Positions 11,019 through 20,860 of a stretch of DNA of 64,000 nt are shown here, in pieces. Source of the stretch: Mesostigma viride (lineage: Eukaryota; Streptophyta; Mesostigmatophyceae; Mesostigmatales; Mesostigmataceae); the NCBI GenBank assembly GCA_009746045.1, contig RPFO01000348.1:1096301-1160300 (forward strand), in the 5' to 3' direction. The notes beneath the pieces were generated by a model, which saw only the letters and a list, made by a program, of their open reading frames with translations, searched no databases and was not told where the DNA came from. Positions within the stretch are counted from its first letter, which is position 1; every line of letters begins with the position of its first letter. The translations under genes were made by a program, and so were the position numbers.

Positions 11019-13855
11019 CATTAAATTAAATTAAATTAAATTATAACATGCCTCCGTTGGGAGATCATGTAGCACATATTCCGTGATGGGTGGTGGAGTG
11101 GAGAGAGCCGCGTAATCGGACTAACCTAACGCTAATCTAGCTAGTCTAGAAAAATCCTAACTACCGTACTCATCAAAACGCCGCCTCCTCTTGGGGGGAG
11201 GTGGCTTGCCCACAGGGTTGGGAGTGTGAGCCTTGACAATCTTCTGCCACCGCGTCTTGTTCTGCATGGCAGTCCAAAGAAGGGAGAGAGAGTGGATGCG
11301 GTATTCAAACTGGGCTGGGACCAGTAGGTCATGAATCCAGCAACATCTGGATGTAGTTCGTGGCATGTTTCCCTACCCTTTTGGGAATGCCCTTGGGGCC
11401 AGGCCAGGTCAGAATGTGTCGCCCTGGCTGGCCAAGCCGGTGGGGGCCTGCCAGACCAAGGGCGGTGTCGACCTGGCTGGTGCGAGCAAGGTGTCCTACA
11501 AATGCTATCCTACGCTGTCTAATCTCGTCAAAAATACGACCTCGGCATGCCCTGATACAACGACTCTGATGACGGGCGCTTGGAAAACCCTACGTTCAGG
11601 ACCTGTCGGAGCATCCTGTAAACTGTGCCGTCTAGCCTAGATGCCAGTGTGGGGGTGAGTGTCCACGCCTCGGCGCCATACGTGAGCACCGTGAGGACGA
11701 GGACCTTGAAGAGCATGCGCTTGCGGTGCTCGCCCATGAGGCCCTTGGAGCGCCAGTAGGTGTTGAGCGAACGGAGCCTGGCCCAGGCCAGGCCGATGCG
11801 GGTGTCCACATCGTCGGCGGTGTCAGGGAGCCAGCTCCCTAACAGTTTGAAGCGATCGCGGAACGGTACCGTCGTCCCGTTGAGCAGGCGCGGCAGCGGC
11901 GGTGTACTGGAGGCCCCAATCACCATCGCCTCAGTTTTGACACTAATCTCCAACCCCACCGCCCTCGCCTCCAGGCCCAGACAGTCCAGCCAGGTCTGAA
12001 TGTGCTCGAGGCTCGCGATGAGGGTGGTGTCATCCGCATAAATCAGGTCGGCCAGGCGGTAGCCAGGCTCAACCCCGCCGTGCTCTTTCTCGTTAAGGAT
12101 GTCCAAGCCTGGCTCGAACCCCTTAAGAGCAGTAAAGCGCGCACGTGCTCGGCGCATGATGTGATCCACGACAATAATGAACAGGTATGGGGACAGGACA
12201 CAACCTTGCCACACCCCGTGGTGAAGGGGGAATGGTGGGGCGGTGCCTTCCGCAATCCGCACTACTGCCTATGAGCCCTCATACAGTCGGCGAATGGCAG
12301 CAATAAACGCAGGTGGCACTCGATCCAGAGCTAGGATGGCCCAAAGAGCCTCCCAGAGGACCGTGTCAAAGGCCTTGATATAGTCAACAAAAATGAAGAC
12401 CAGCGGCAAACTGTCAGGGGGAAGGCGACGCATGCACCTCCTCCATCAACCGGCGCGCGACAAACACAGCCATGACAGTGTTACGACCACGACGGAAACC
12501 CATCTGAGACTCACCCTGGTGTGGGTCCAGAGCGGCGCGGAGCCTGTGCAGCATCATGCGCATGAAGACCTTCAGCGCGGCGCTCTGGAGGCAGACACTC
12601 CCGGTAGTTACCGGGGTCAGCAGCAGAGCCCTTCTTGTACAGCCTGACGCGGATGGCCGTGTGCCACTCAGCAGGCGGAGGCTCGTCAGAAAGCAGGACA
12701 CGGTCGCAGAACGCCAGCAGAAGATCCCTAACCGCCGGATCAGGGGTCTTCCGGAGCAGCTCAGCAGAAAGGTGGTCGGCACCGACCGCCGCATCGTACC
12801 GCAAGCGAGCAAGGGCGCCGTCCAATTCCTTCAAAGTGAAGGGGTGGACGACGTCGTCGGTGGCAAGGCAGCCCTCCTGCAAGGCGGGGACTTGGTAGTC
12901 CGCGGCCGAGGAGGGGGGCGCTGGCGGCGGCGGGGGTCCGGCAACCCCGAGGCGGGCGGCTGTCTCGGGGTGAAGCGGCGGGGGGGGGGGCGCGAGCCCC
13001 ACCGGTCAAGGAAGCATTGTGGGCCAACCAGCGGTCAAGGCTGACCGGCGCCGTGCCGTCCCCCGTGTGCTCCACCGCGGTGCGCTGCCGCCGGCCGCCG
13101 AGCCGGTCGAGGTGGTACCACATGTCCTTGCCCTGGTTGCGAGCCTGGCAGGCCTTGGCATCCGTGATGCACTGGGCCGCCTCCGCGTCCTGAGCGTGCT
13201 CGTAGGCCTCCACTGAGGGCGGCCTTGAGCGCTGGTTTCTGCAGCGGGTCCCGGTTACGCTTGAGGCGGTGCCGGCCTGCCGGGCGGCCAAGACCTTGGG
13301 GTCCTGGCGGTAGAGCGGGCCGGGGCGGCGGCGCGGCATGGCCGGCAGGTGCCGGGCCGCCAGCAACGCGGGGCACGGGCCGCAAAGCCCGCAAAAATGG
13401 CGGCGTTGGGGGCTGCCACTCTTCAGTTGTCCAGCTCGTCGACTTCGCCCGGGCGCCCAGGGCCGACAGGTTATCCCGTCGGCACCGGTTCCGCTCGTGC
13501 TCGGCGTCCGTCCAGTTCTCAGGATCTCCCCGGACCGCCAGGGCGTAGAGCAGACCAGTCAGGGCGGACCACTGGGGCCGCGCGGTGCTCGGGGATGTGG
13601 AACCGGAGCCGAATGGTCGCGCGCACCAACCGGTGGTCAGAGCACACCGTGGGCGTGTCAAACACTCGGGTGTCCAGAACCGAGGTGCACCTGGGCTCAC
13701 CGTACCACCACGTAGTCCAAACAGGCCTGGCGGCCGTTAGGGCCACGAAAAGTGACCAAGTCCTGTGAGGGACGTTGGAAGTGGCAGTTGACAGCAACCA
13801 TCCCGGCGCTATCCCGCAAAAAGGCAGAAAACAGGGGCATCATGCCCCAACAATC
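11019..13855 (-). mobile_element. LINE (APE endonuclease + reverse transcriptase), 5'-truncated and frame-broken
   Basis: Read on the minus strand, the order is as follows. First the C-terminal half of an APE-type endonuclease at about 13850-13520 (NCHFQRPSQDLVTF, LDYVVV, then SDHRLVRATIRL). Then a linker at about 13500-12900. Then reverse transcriptase with GFRRGRNTVMAVFVARR at about 12500, VWQGCVLSPYLF near 12200, YADD at 12040-12029, and the thumb/C-terminal motif LTYGAEAWTLT near 11690. The 3' UTR ends in a hairpin (11046-11070) and (TTTAA)n at 11019-11044. Several frameshifts break the ORF, so it is a dead copy. The short microsatellite tail and APE-type endonuclease suggest an RTE-like or related clade; the clade is not certain. 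Confidence 0.85.
11046..11070 (-). other. Conserved LINE 3'-end hairpin (copy a)
   Basis: On the minus strand: outer stem ACATG/CATGT, one bulged A, inner stem TCTCC/GGAGG (one wobble), loop CAAC. It lies just before the (TTTAA)n tail, the position expected for a 3'-UTR element recognised by the LINE reverse transcriptase. Confidence 0.7.
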
Positions 13856-14160
13856 TAATAGGTTGTCTCCTTGATCTAATTTAAATGGTTGTCTCCTTGA
13901 TCTAATAGTCAACGACCCCCCACCAGTGGGGAAGCCGTGTGTTTGCAAGCGCGGGAAGCATGCTCGGCAAGACCCCTAGCTCTAAGCAGACTCTAAGCAA
14001 AATTTTTAGGCTCGCCAACTCTAAGCTATCTAGTCTAGAAAATCCTAACTACACTATACTCAGCAAAACGCCCCTTCCTCTTAGGGGGGGGTGGCTTCAA
14101 TGCCCACACGGGGGCTGGCGTGTGAGCCTTGACAATCTTCTGCGTTGATATATACCTGGT
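13856..14160 (-). mobile_element. LINE 3'-end fragments
   Basis: Bases 14020-14152 match the 3' end of the LINE family (minus strand), equivalent to 11130-11250. The piece at 13917-13965 resembles the 3'-UTR part at 45700-45740. Bases 13849-13907 contain a twice-repeated GGTTGTCTCCTTGATCTAAT, the end of the GAGACAAC repeat family. This is a small mosaic of TE ends with no gene. Confidence 0.55.
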
Positions 14161-14224
14161 TGATATACCCGGGTTGTCTCCTTGATGTGAAGTGAGACAA
14201 CTATATAGTCACTAGAGGGGGATA

Positions 14225-14432
14225 TAATTCTCATCTGAGCTGTCCTCTACTGAATGGCAGATCCGTGACGGTAGACTGTGTAGCGGCTAACCTCCTGGGG
14301 CAATAACCTCCACCTGCGGACTTCTACCCTGGCTAGCAATGGGCCGCGGGGCCCGTGGGGATGAAACAGGATCGCATGACCCTCAGGAAGGTGCTTATCG
14401 CAGACGGCAGCCCATTTCTCCTTGTCTATCAT
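14225..14432 (-). repeat. ~210-bp interspersed repeat, copy 1
   Basis: This is inverted relative to 63028-63245. Both contain GACAAGGAGAAATGGGCTGC, GATAAGCACCTTCCTGAGG, the GC palindrome GGGCCCCGCGGCCC, a GAAGTCCGCAGGTGGAGGTT step and AGAGGACAGCTC. It has no coding capacity. In both places a related LINE fragment lies next to it, so it may be the end of a larger element. Confidence 0.7.
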
Positions 14433-14879
14433 GCGGGCGCGGAGTATACAGATAGTCCCAGAAGCCCTGCATCCTCAAGCATTTGTGTCTAGTTCTATAG
14501 TTACTACGTCGGCAGGTCGCGCCGCGTCAGTGCGGGGCGCGCGCATGCAAGTTTGCCAGTACAGTGACTGGCAAACTTGTGTATGTGAACACGTGTCAAC
14601 TGTGATCATGACGGGACAACCTGGGGGACCCTGCCATCCGGATCGAGGTGACAGTCTACCTGGTTGGCCAGTCCTAAGCCCGCCGGCAGGGCCCACATCG
14701 GTATTCACCTGACCAGTCTGTGCGCGGGCCCGGCGCAAGATATGGCCGGCAAAGAGGAGGCGGCGCGCCGGTGTCAGATGGTATGGACCCGTGCATGACA
14801 CCGGCTGAGCTAGGAGCTCGCAGTAGAGCTCGGTCAGTCGACTCCGGGCGCGGCACTCTGGCTAGCGGGCGCCGAGGAT
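14433..14879. other. No recognised feature
   Basis: Only short frames without motifs. A near inverted repeat lies around 14540-14580 (GCAAGTTTGCCAGTACAGTG followed by ACTGGCAAACTTG), which could fold into a hairpin. Confidence 0.4.
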
Positions 14880-15065
14880 GTAACGGAGCACTGATTTGAG
14901 TGACGGTGCCCGGCGTCAAGCTGCTTGCTCAGCGCCAGGGTCCACGCCTCGCAGCCGTACAGGAGGATGCTGAGGATCGCAAGGGCCTTGAACAGAATGC
15001 GCTTGCGCCGCTCGTGAACTCGATCAGGTAGCGAGCATGTCCTGAACCTGTCGAGGCCGGGCGGC
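14880..15065 (-). mobile_element. LINE reverse-transcriptase C-terminal fragment (divergent subfamily)
   Basis: The minus-strand reading matches the segment between the YADD region and the 3' UTR of the main LINE (AILSILLYGCEAWTLALSK-like, followed by the LNAVTQ region). It diverges from the 11-13.8 kb copy. It is a fragment without an intact frame. Confidence 0.55.
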
Positions 15066-15183
15066 GGGGCGCGTGCATGTCATGCGCATGGGCATGCCAC
15101 GGCGGTACTATGCTAATCTCATTAGAAAAAAAACTACACGAAAGACGTTACAAATATTGTCTGCATCATGCCCCAACAATATT
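15066..15183 (-). repeat. AGATTAGCATAGTAC repeat family, copy 2
   Basis: Matches the copies at 10918, 20570 and 63255. It includes CATGCGCATG at 15082-15091 and the CTAATCTCATTAG core at 15113-15125. The outer end shares GCATCATGCCCCAACAAT with the coding strand of the LINE at 13837-13855. Confidence 0.65.
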
Positions 15184-15401
15184 AAGTGAGACAACTATGC
15201 CTGGACGCATGGCGATCCAACGCCCTGCGTGGAAGGACTATAGGTTAGTTGTCTGAGAGGAAAGACGCGAAGGCCGCGGGAGCCGCGTGGCTATCTCTAG
15301 GAAGACGTACCTGCATGGAGGGAGACAGAGGGTAATTAACAAGAAAGGTTTACAGGGAAAACACATGCCACACACATGTCACACACACACACACGTGTAC
15401 A

Positions 15402-15860
<459 letters not shown>

Positions 15861-15865
15861 AATGT

Positions 15866-17640
15866 TCAAGAACCGACAACAACCTTTCGGCTGAGCTGCT
15901 GAAGACTCCTGACCCGGCGGTTAGGGATCTTCTGCTGGCATTCCGTGCAACCGTGTCCTGCTCTCTGACCGGAGCCTCCGCCTGCTGAGTGGCAGACGGC
16001 CATCCGTGTCATGCTGTACAAGAAGGGCTCTGCTGCTGACCCCGGTAGCTACCGGGAGTGGCTGCCTCCAGAGCGCCGCGCTGAAGGTCTTCATGCGCAT
16101 GATGCTGCACAGGCTCCGCGCCGCGCTGGACCCACACCTGGGTGAGTCTCAGATGGGTTTCCGTCGTGGTCGTAACACTGTCATGGCTGTGTTTGTCGCG
16201 CGCCGGTCGATGGAGGAGGTGCGTCGCCTTCCCCCTGACAGTTTGCCGCTGGTCTTTTTTTGTTGACTATATCAAGGCTTTTGACACGGTCCTCTGGGAG
16301 GCTCTTTGGGCCATCCTAGCTCTGGATCGGGTGCCACCAGCGTTTATTGCTGCCATTCGCCGACTGTATGAGGGCTCACAGGCAGTAGTGCGGACTGCGG
16401 AAGGCACCGCCCCACCATTCCCCCTTCACCACGGGGTGTGGCAAGGTTGTGTCCTGTCCCTGTTCATTATTGTCGTGGATCACCTCATGCGTCGGGCACG
16501 TGCGCGCTTTACTGCTCTTAAGGGGTTCGAGCCAGGCTCAGGAAAGAGCACGGCGGGGTTGAACCTGGCTACCGCCTGGCCGACCTGATTTATGCGGATG
16601 ACACCACCCTCATCGCGAGCCCCGAGCACATTCAGACCTGGCTGAACTGTCTGGGCCTGGAGGCGAGGGCGGTGGGGTTGGAGATTAGTGTCAAAACTGA
16701 GGCGATGGTGATTGGGGCCTCCAGTACACCACCGCTGTACCGCGCCTGCTCGACGGGACGGAGGTCCCGTTCCGCGACCGCTTCAAACTGTTGGGGAGTT
16801 GGCTCCCTGACACTGCAGGGCGATGTGGACACCCGCATCGGCCTGGCCTGGGCCAGGCTCCGTTTGCTCAACACCTACTGCCAGGCGCTCGAAGGGCCTG
16901 GGGGAACACCGCAAGCGCATGCTCTTCAAGGTCCTCGTCCTCACGGTGCTCACGTATGGCGCCGAGGCGTGGACACTCACACCCAAACTGGCATCTAGGC
17001 TCAACGGCACGGTTTACAGGATGCTCCGACAGGTCCTGAACGTAGGGTTTTCCAAGCGCCCGTCATCAGAGTCTTTGTATCATGGTATGCCTCGTATATT
17101 TGACGAGATTAGGCAGCGTAGGATAGCATTTGTAGGACACCTTGCTCGCACCAGCCAGGTCGACACCGCCCTTGGTCGATCTACACAGCAGGCCCCCAGC
17201 GGCTTGGCCAGCCAGGGCGACACATTCTGACCTGGCCTGGCCCCATGCAAGGGCATTCCCAAAAGGGTAGGGAAACCTGTCACGAACTACATCCAGATGT
17301 TGCTGGACGACCTAGTGGTCCCAGCCCAGTTTGAACACCGCAATGACCGCATCCACTTTCTCTCCCGTCTTTGGACTGCCATGCAGGACAAGACGCGGTG
17401 GCAGAAGATTGTCAAGGCTGAAGGCTCACACGCCAGACCCTGTGGGCAAGCCCCCTCCCCCCAAGAGGCGGAGGCGTTTTGATGAGTATAGTGTAGTTAG
17501 GCTTTCCTAGACTAGATAGCTTAGAGTTAGGTTAGTCCGATTACGCGGCTTCCTCCACTAGCTCCACCCATCCATCATGAAATATGTGCTACATGATCTC
17601 CCAACGGAGGCATGTTGTAATTTAATTTAATTTGATTTTA
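15866..17640 (+). mobile_element. LINE copy, 5'-truncated, frame-broken, plus strand
   Basis: Starts inside the reverse transcriptase, at the stretch equivalent to 12770 of the minus-strand copy. It retains the GFRRGRNTVMAVFVARR block (16155-16205), YIKAFDTVLWEALWAILALD (16265-16325), VWQGCVLS (near 16435), YADD (16591-16602), the LTYGAEAWTLT block (16948-16980) and the 3' UTR with hairpin and TAATTTAATTT tail. Several 1-2 bp indels and lost segments break the frame (for example near 16266 and 16540). It has the same 3' end as the copy at 11019. Confidence 0.88.
17591..17615 (+). other. Conserved LINE 3'-end hairpin (copy b)
   Basis: ACATG, bulged A, TCTCC, loop CAAC, GGAGG, CATGT. The sequence is identical to copy a. 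It is followed by TTGTAATTTAATTTAATTTG and the end of the LINE. Confidence 0.7.
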
Positions 17641-18108
17641 ACCGACAACAAAAACAAAAACAACAATTTAAACTAAGAAGGAACTGTTCAAGAGGGAACG
17701 CATGGCACTGGATTGGTTGTCCACACCGTCGCGTCGCTGCAGCAACACGATGTTTTCTGGCATACGCGGGCTTTCGGGTTCCCGCCGCACATTTGAAAGT
17801 GCTGTCCTCCGGATTTTTGCCTTCGCACCGTGTGCAGTTCTTGGACGTTTGGAAACATGGCATCAGTGGCTAACGTAATGACTGACTAGCTAGACCTTTT
17901 CAGTGGTTTTCCATTTGCTAGGTGTTTCATTGTAAATGGTGGGAGAGCGATCGCAGCAACGGCGGCTCACCACTAGACACTCCCGGCCAGAATTAGGCTC
18001 GAAACACACGCCCTGATCAAGCATGCTGTTTCCGGCCCCAGGTGGGCACCGTCTAGGTCATCTAGTCGCTCTACACGTAAGCCAGCCATAGTTTCAATTC
18101 ACAAGGCT
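17641..18108. other. No recognised feature
   Basis: Only short frames. An A/C-rich start (17640-17670) follows the LINE tail. I see no gene or further repeat relationship. Confidence 0.4.
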
Positions 18109-18250
18109 ATACATTTCCATCTCCATTCATATTCATCATCCTGAACGACTCAAAAACGCGGACAAGATAACGGCAGGCTCCAGCTACCATAGTTCGGATC
18201 CTCCCGATTTCTGGCCTGCGCTGCTTGTCTCCTTGATAATAATAAGAACA
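18109..18250 (+). repeat. GAGACAAC interspersed repeat family, long copy 1
   Basis: About 140 bp, alignable to 41452-41590. Shared blocks are CATCCTGA.CG.CTC, AAACGCGGA.AAGATAAC, GCAGGCTC.AGCTACCAT and TTTCT.GCCTGCGCTG.TTG followed by GTCTCCTTGATA. A shorter copy is at 50039-50101. Confidence 0.75.
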
Positions 18251-18284
18251 ATAAATCTCCTGTCCTCTCATGTTCCTCGGCGAG

Positions 18285-18420
18285 CCACGCGCGAGCCACT
18301 CGAGGTAGCCGTGCATGGCCGGGTGACGACGGCGCTCATAACTTTCACGTTTGGGTACCCAAGTCGGCCGTGAATATCACAATCGCTTCGTCTTTCTAAG
18401 ACGCACACGCTGATACATAT
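18285..18420 (+). repeat. Single arm related to the fold-back element at 63.6-64.0 kb
   Basis: GAGCCACTCGAGGTAGCC, then GACGACGGCGCTCATAACTT and TCTAAGACGCACACGC. These match in order and spacing the right arm at 63845-63960 (GAGCCACGAGGTAGCC, GACGGCGGAGCTCAGAACTT). Only one arm is evident here. Confidence 0.5.
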
Positions 18421-18539
18421 TTTCCTGAAGCTAAACCGCAACTGATATTGTGTCGAGCAATTAACGCTCGACTACACAACGCAGCCTGGCGGCTGCGATG
18501 AGCCAAGAAAATTCGCCTCGATCGGCAGCTCCAGCTGTA

Positions 18540-20390
18540 GTTCCGCATGGCCTGCCAGGCAGCAGGGACCGACACTAGTCAAGCGTTAGTAGTGCACTCG
18601 GCTAGCTCCTGCGGCCTTGCCCTCGGCATCGCCTGCATGATCCCAAACGCAGTCGCCCAGCAGCATCGCGCCCGACAGAACCGCGCTTTCGGCCCCAACC
18701 TTTCAAAGTCGACGATCACGAATGGCTCAACATGGCCCCGGCAAGTGCTATGCACTGCATTTTCTACGGGGAGTCGGGGACTGCGCCTCGCTTTACGACC
18801 TGTGCCTCCATCCTAACAGCTAAGTTCAACCGCCTCATCAATCCACACGGCACCTGGTTTACCCCAGGTCAAGCCGAACAGAAGTCTGCGGCAACCGAAC
18901 AGAAGTCTGTTTGGTTAATGCCGGCGCCCCGCCCCAAACTCCAGCACCTCATCCTCAACTCCCTTTTCATGCGGTCTGATGGCAAGATCTGGTCTCCTTT
19001 CATTTCCGCACCCACACTGGCTCCGCGCTCCATCCTTACGGCGGAAGCCCTCCATGCAGTAGCACGTGACTCCCCTCACTGCAGATGTGGCAGCAATGGG
19101 AGGCGCGCTGGCTAGACGTACTGAGCTCGACCCTCACCTTTCCACCACTGTCACCTCCACCTCCACCCTCCTCGCCTCCACCTCCATGCACTGCCCGACC
19201 TCCACCTCCACTGCCGACATTTAAGGCCCAGCTCCTTGACATCGACAAGCGCCTCCACGACAACGCCATCGCTCGATTGAGTGCCTGCAAAACATCGCCG
19301 GCCAGGGCTCCTCACCGACCAGTTGGTGAAGGACATTGCCGCCCGGCCGGGCCCGCACCTGCTGGCCCAGCCGACGATGCTCCTCCCACCCATGCAGACC
19401 TGGGCGGACATGCTGAAGCACCACACCACCTCCGCCGCCTCCACCATCGCAGCACAGCTCATGCAAGCAACAAAAGCTAGACGTACCTCCGCGAGATGGC
19501 CGAGCTCGCCAAGCGCAGCCATTGTGCTTGACGTCATGTTGCCGTAACGTCATTGTGCTTAACGTCATCATCGTCAAGCATGCACTTCAACAAGCCGGCA
19601 GGTGCTCAAGGATCGACTTAGAGTCTCTTGCCGTAGCGTTTAAGCGCCACATTCTTACCCCATGCATGCAACTCACTGACCAGTGAGCTGCGGATGTCAA
19701 AGAGACAACCAGCGCAGGCTGTCTGCCTTCCCCGCGCGCGCGGGGCAAGGCTGGCCCGGCCCCCGTGCTCCTCACCTTTAAGTACATGGCGGATAAGCTG
19801 TTGTTTCTTAAATGCCGCAAGATCGAAGCTCTCGAGGACTTCCTACGCGCTGGACGACGACTTGACCCTGGCGCAGCAACAACGGCGACGGGAGCTATGG
19901 CCGACCTATGGCTACGGCAGAACACAGGGGGGAAGCCGGTATACTGGAGGCCCGGGGCGCGGTCATCCACTTCGACCACAACTCACAAGCCCTGCGCAGG
20001 CGCCCCCTGCCCCCCCAGCAACCCCAGCTTAGGGAATATATAGCAGTAGTGTAGATTAGTCAGGCTTAGCCTACTGAGCACGTGGCCCACACCTACGTGT
20101 GTGCGCCTATGATCGGACTCCCCACGGATGATGCGTTAAGAATTTAGCTTAGCATTGCCAATGCAGAGAGCGACTCTCTGCTGAGACGCCGTGCCCTAGC
20201 CATGATGATCTTCCCCCCCTATGTCCGCACCTTAGCTGCTGGCGGGAATTAATACATAGGTGCACTCAGGGCAGGTGTAGTTTACACCCTATCCTTGCAG
20301 GAAGTAGCCCAGAATGTAGTAAAAGCCATATGCCCCTTCTCAGGGATGTGTGCTACATATACTCCCAACGGAGTTATGTTCCTAATTAAT
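18540..20390 (+). mobile_element. Decayed LINE-like element with ORF1-type remnant and RT-less 3' end
   Basis: Broken frames. At about 19080-19550 there is a proline-rich then helical segment (FKAQLLDIDKRLHDNAI...). At about 19765-20030 a segment split over two frames (VLLTFKYMADKLLFLKCRK, then LDDDLTLAQQQRRRELWP) resembles the C-terminal fold of L1-type ORF1 proteins. No reverse transcriptase follows. After 300 bp comes a conserved LINE 3' hairpin (20355-20379) and CTAATTAAT. It reads as a deletion derivative or a non-autonomous LINE using the family's 3' end. The ORF1 assignment is from pattern only. Confidence 0.5.
20355..20379 (+). other. Conserved LINE 3'-end hairpin (copy c, compensatory changes)
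   Basis: ACATA, bulged T, ACTCC, loop CAAC, GGAGT, TATGT. The outer and inner stems both differ from copies a and b but remain fully paired. The bulge position and loop are unchanged. Confidence 0.7.
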
Positions 20391-20569
20391 ACATCACCCG
20401 CATTTGAGGCAATTGGCCGGGGCAACTCACTGACCCAGATCTGGATTATGATGCAAGGTAAACAAATTTGATCTCCTCATTGCTTCAAATACAGCCAACT
20501 CAGTGGCAATTATCAGCTCAGTGGCGCCTGGCAATGTTGAAGGTGCCAAAATAATACAGAACTATACCT
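20391..20569. other. Short spacer, nothing recognised
   Basis: AT-richer spacer with a small direct repeat (CTCAGTGGCAATTATCAG and CTCAGTGGCGCCTGGCAATG near 20500-20540). No coding evidence. Confidence 0.3.
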
Positions 20570-20655
20570 AAGTTGACGATATTGGTAACTTTCGTGTAAT
20601 CATTTTCTAATAAGATTAGCATAGTACTCCGTGGCATGGCCATGCGCATGACGGT
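20570..20655 (+). repeat. AGATTAGCATAGTAC repeat family, copy 3
   Basis: Contains TTTTCTAATAAGATTAGCAT and AGTACTCCGTGGCATG, ending in CATGCGCATGAC. It lies 0.2 kb from the dynein stop codon, in or near its 3' UTR. Confidence 0.65.
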
Positions 20656-20860
20656 GGCCCACGCGCATGGCGGTGGACATACGCAAGTACCTACTTATAC
20701 CTAAGATGCTTAGAAAGATTCCCATAAATATGAATGGTGTCCCACCAAAGCAATTACTGGCCCCAAGGACAGGAGCCCCAGAAAAATTCACCACTTCATC
20801 CTCCCCCTCCCCCTCCCCCTGCCCCACCTTCTCCCCCCAGCCCAAGGCTCCGCTCAAGGC

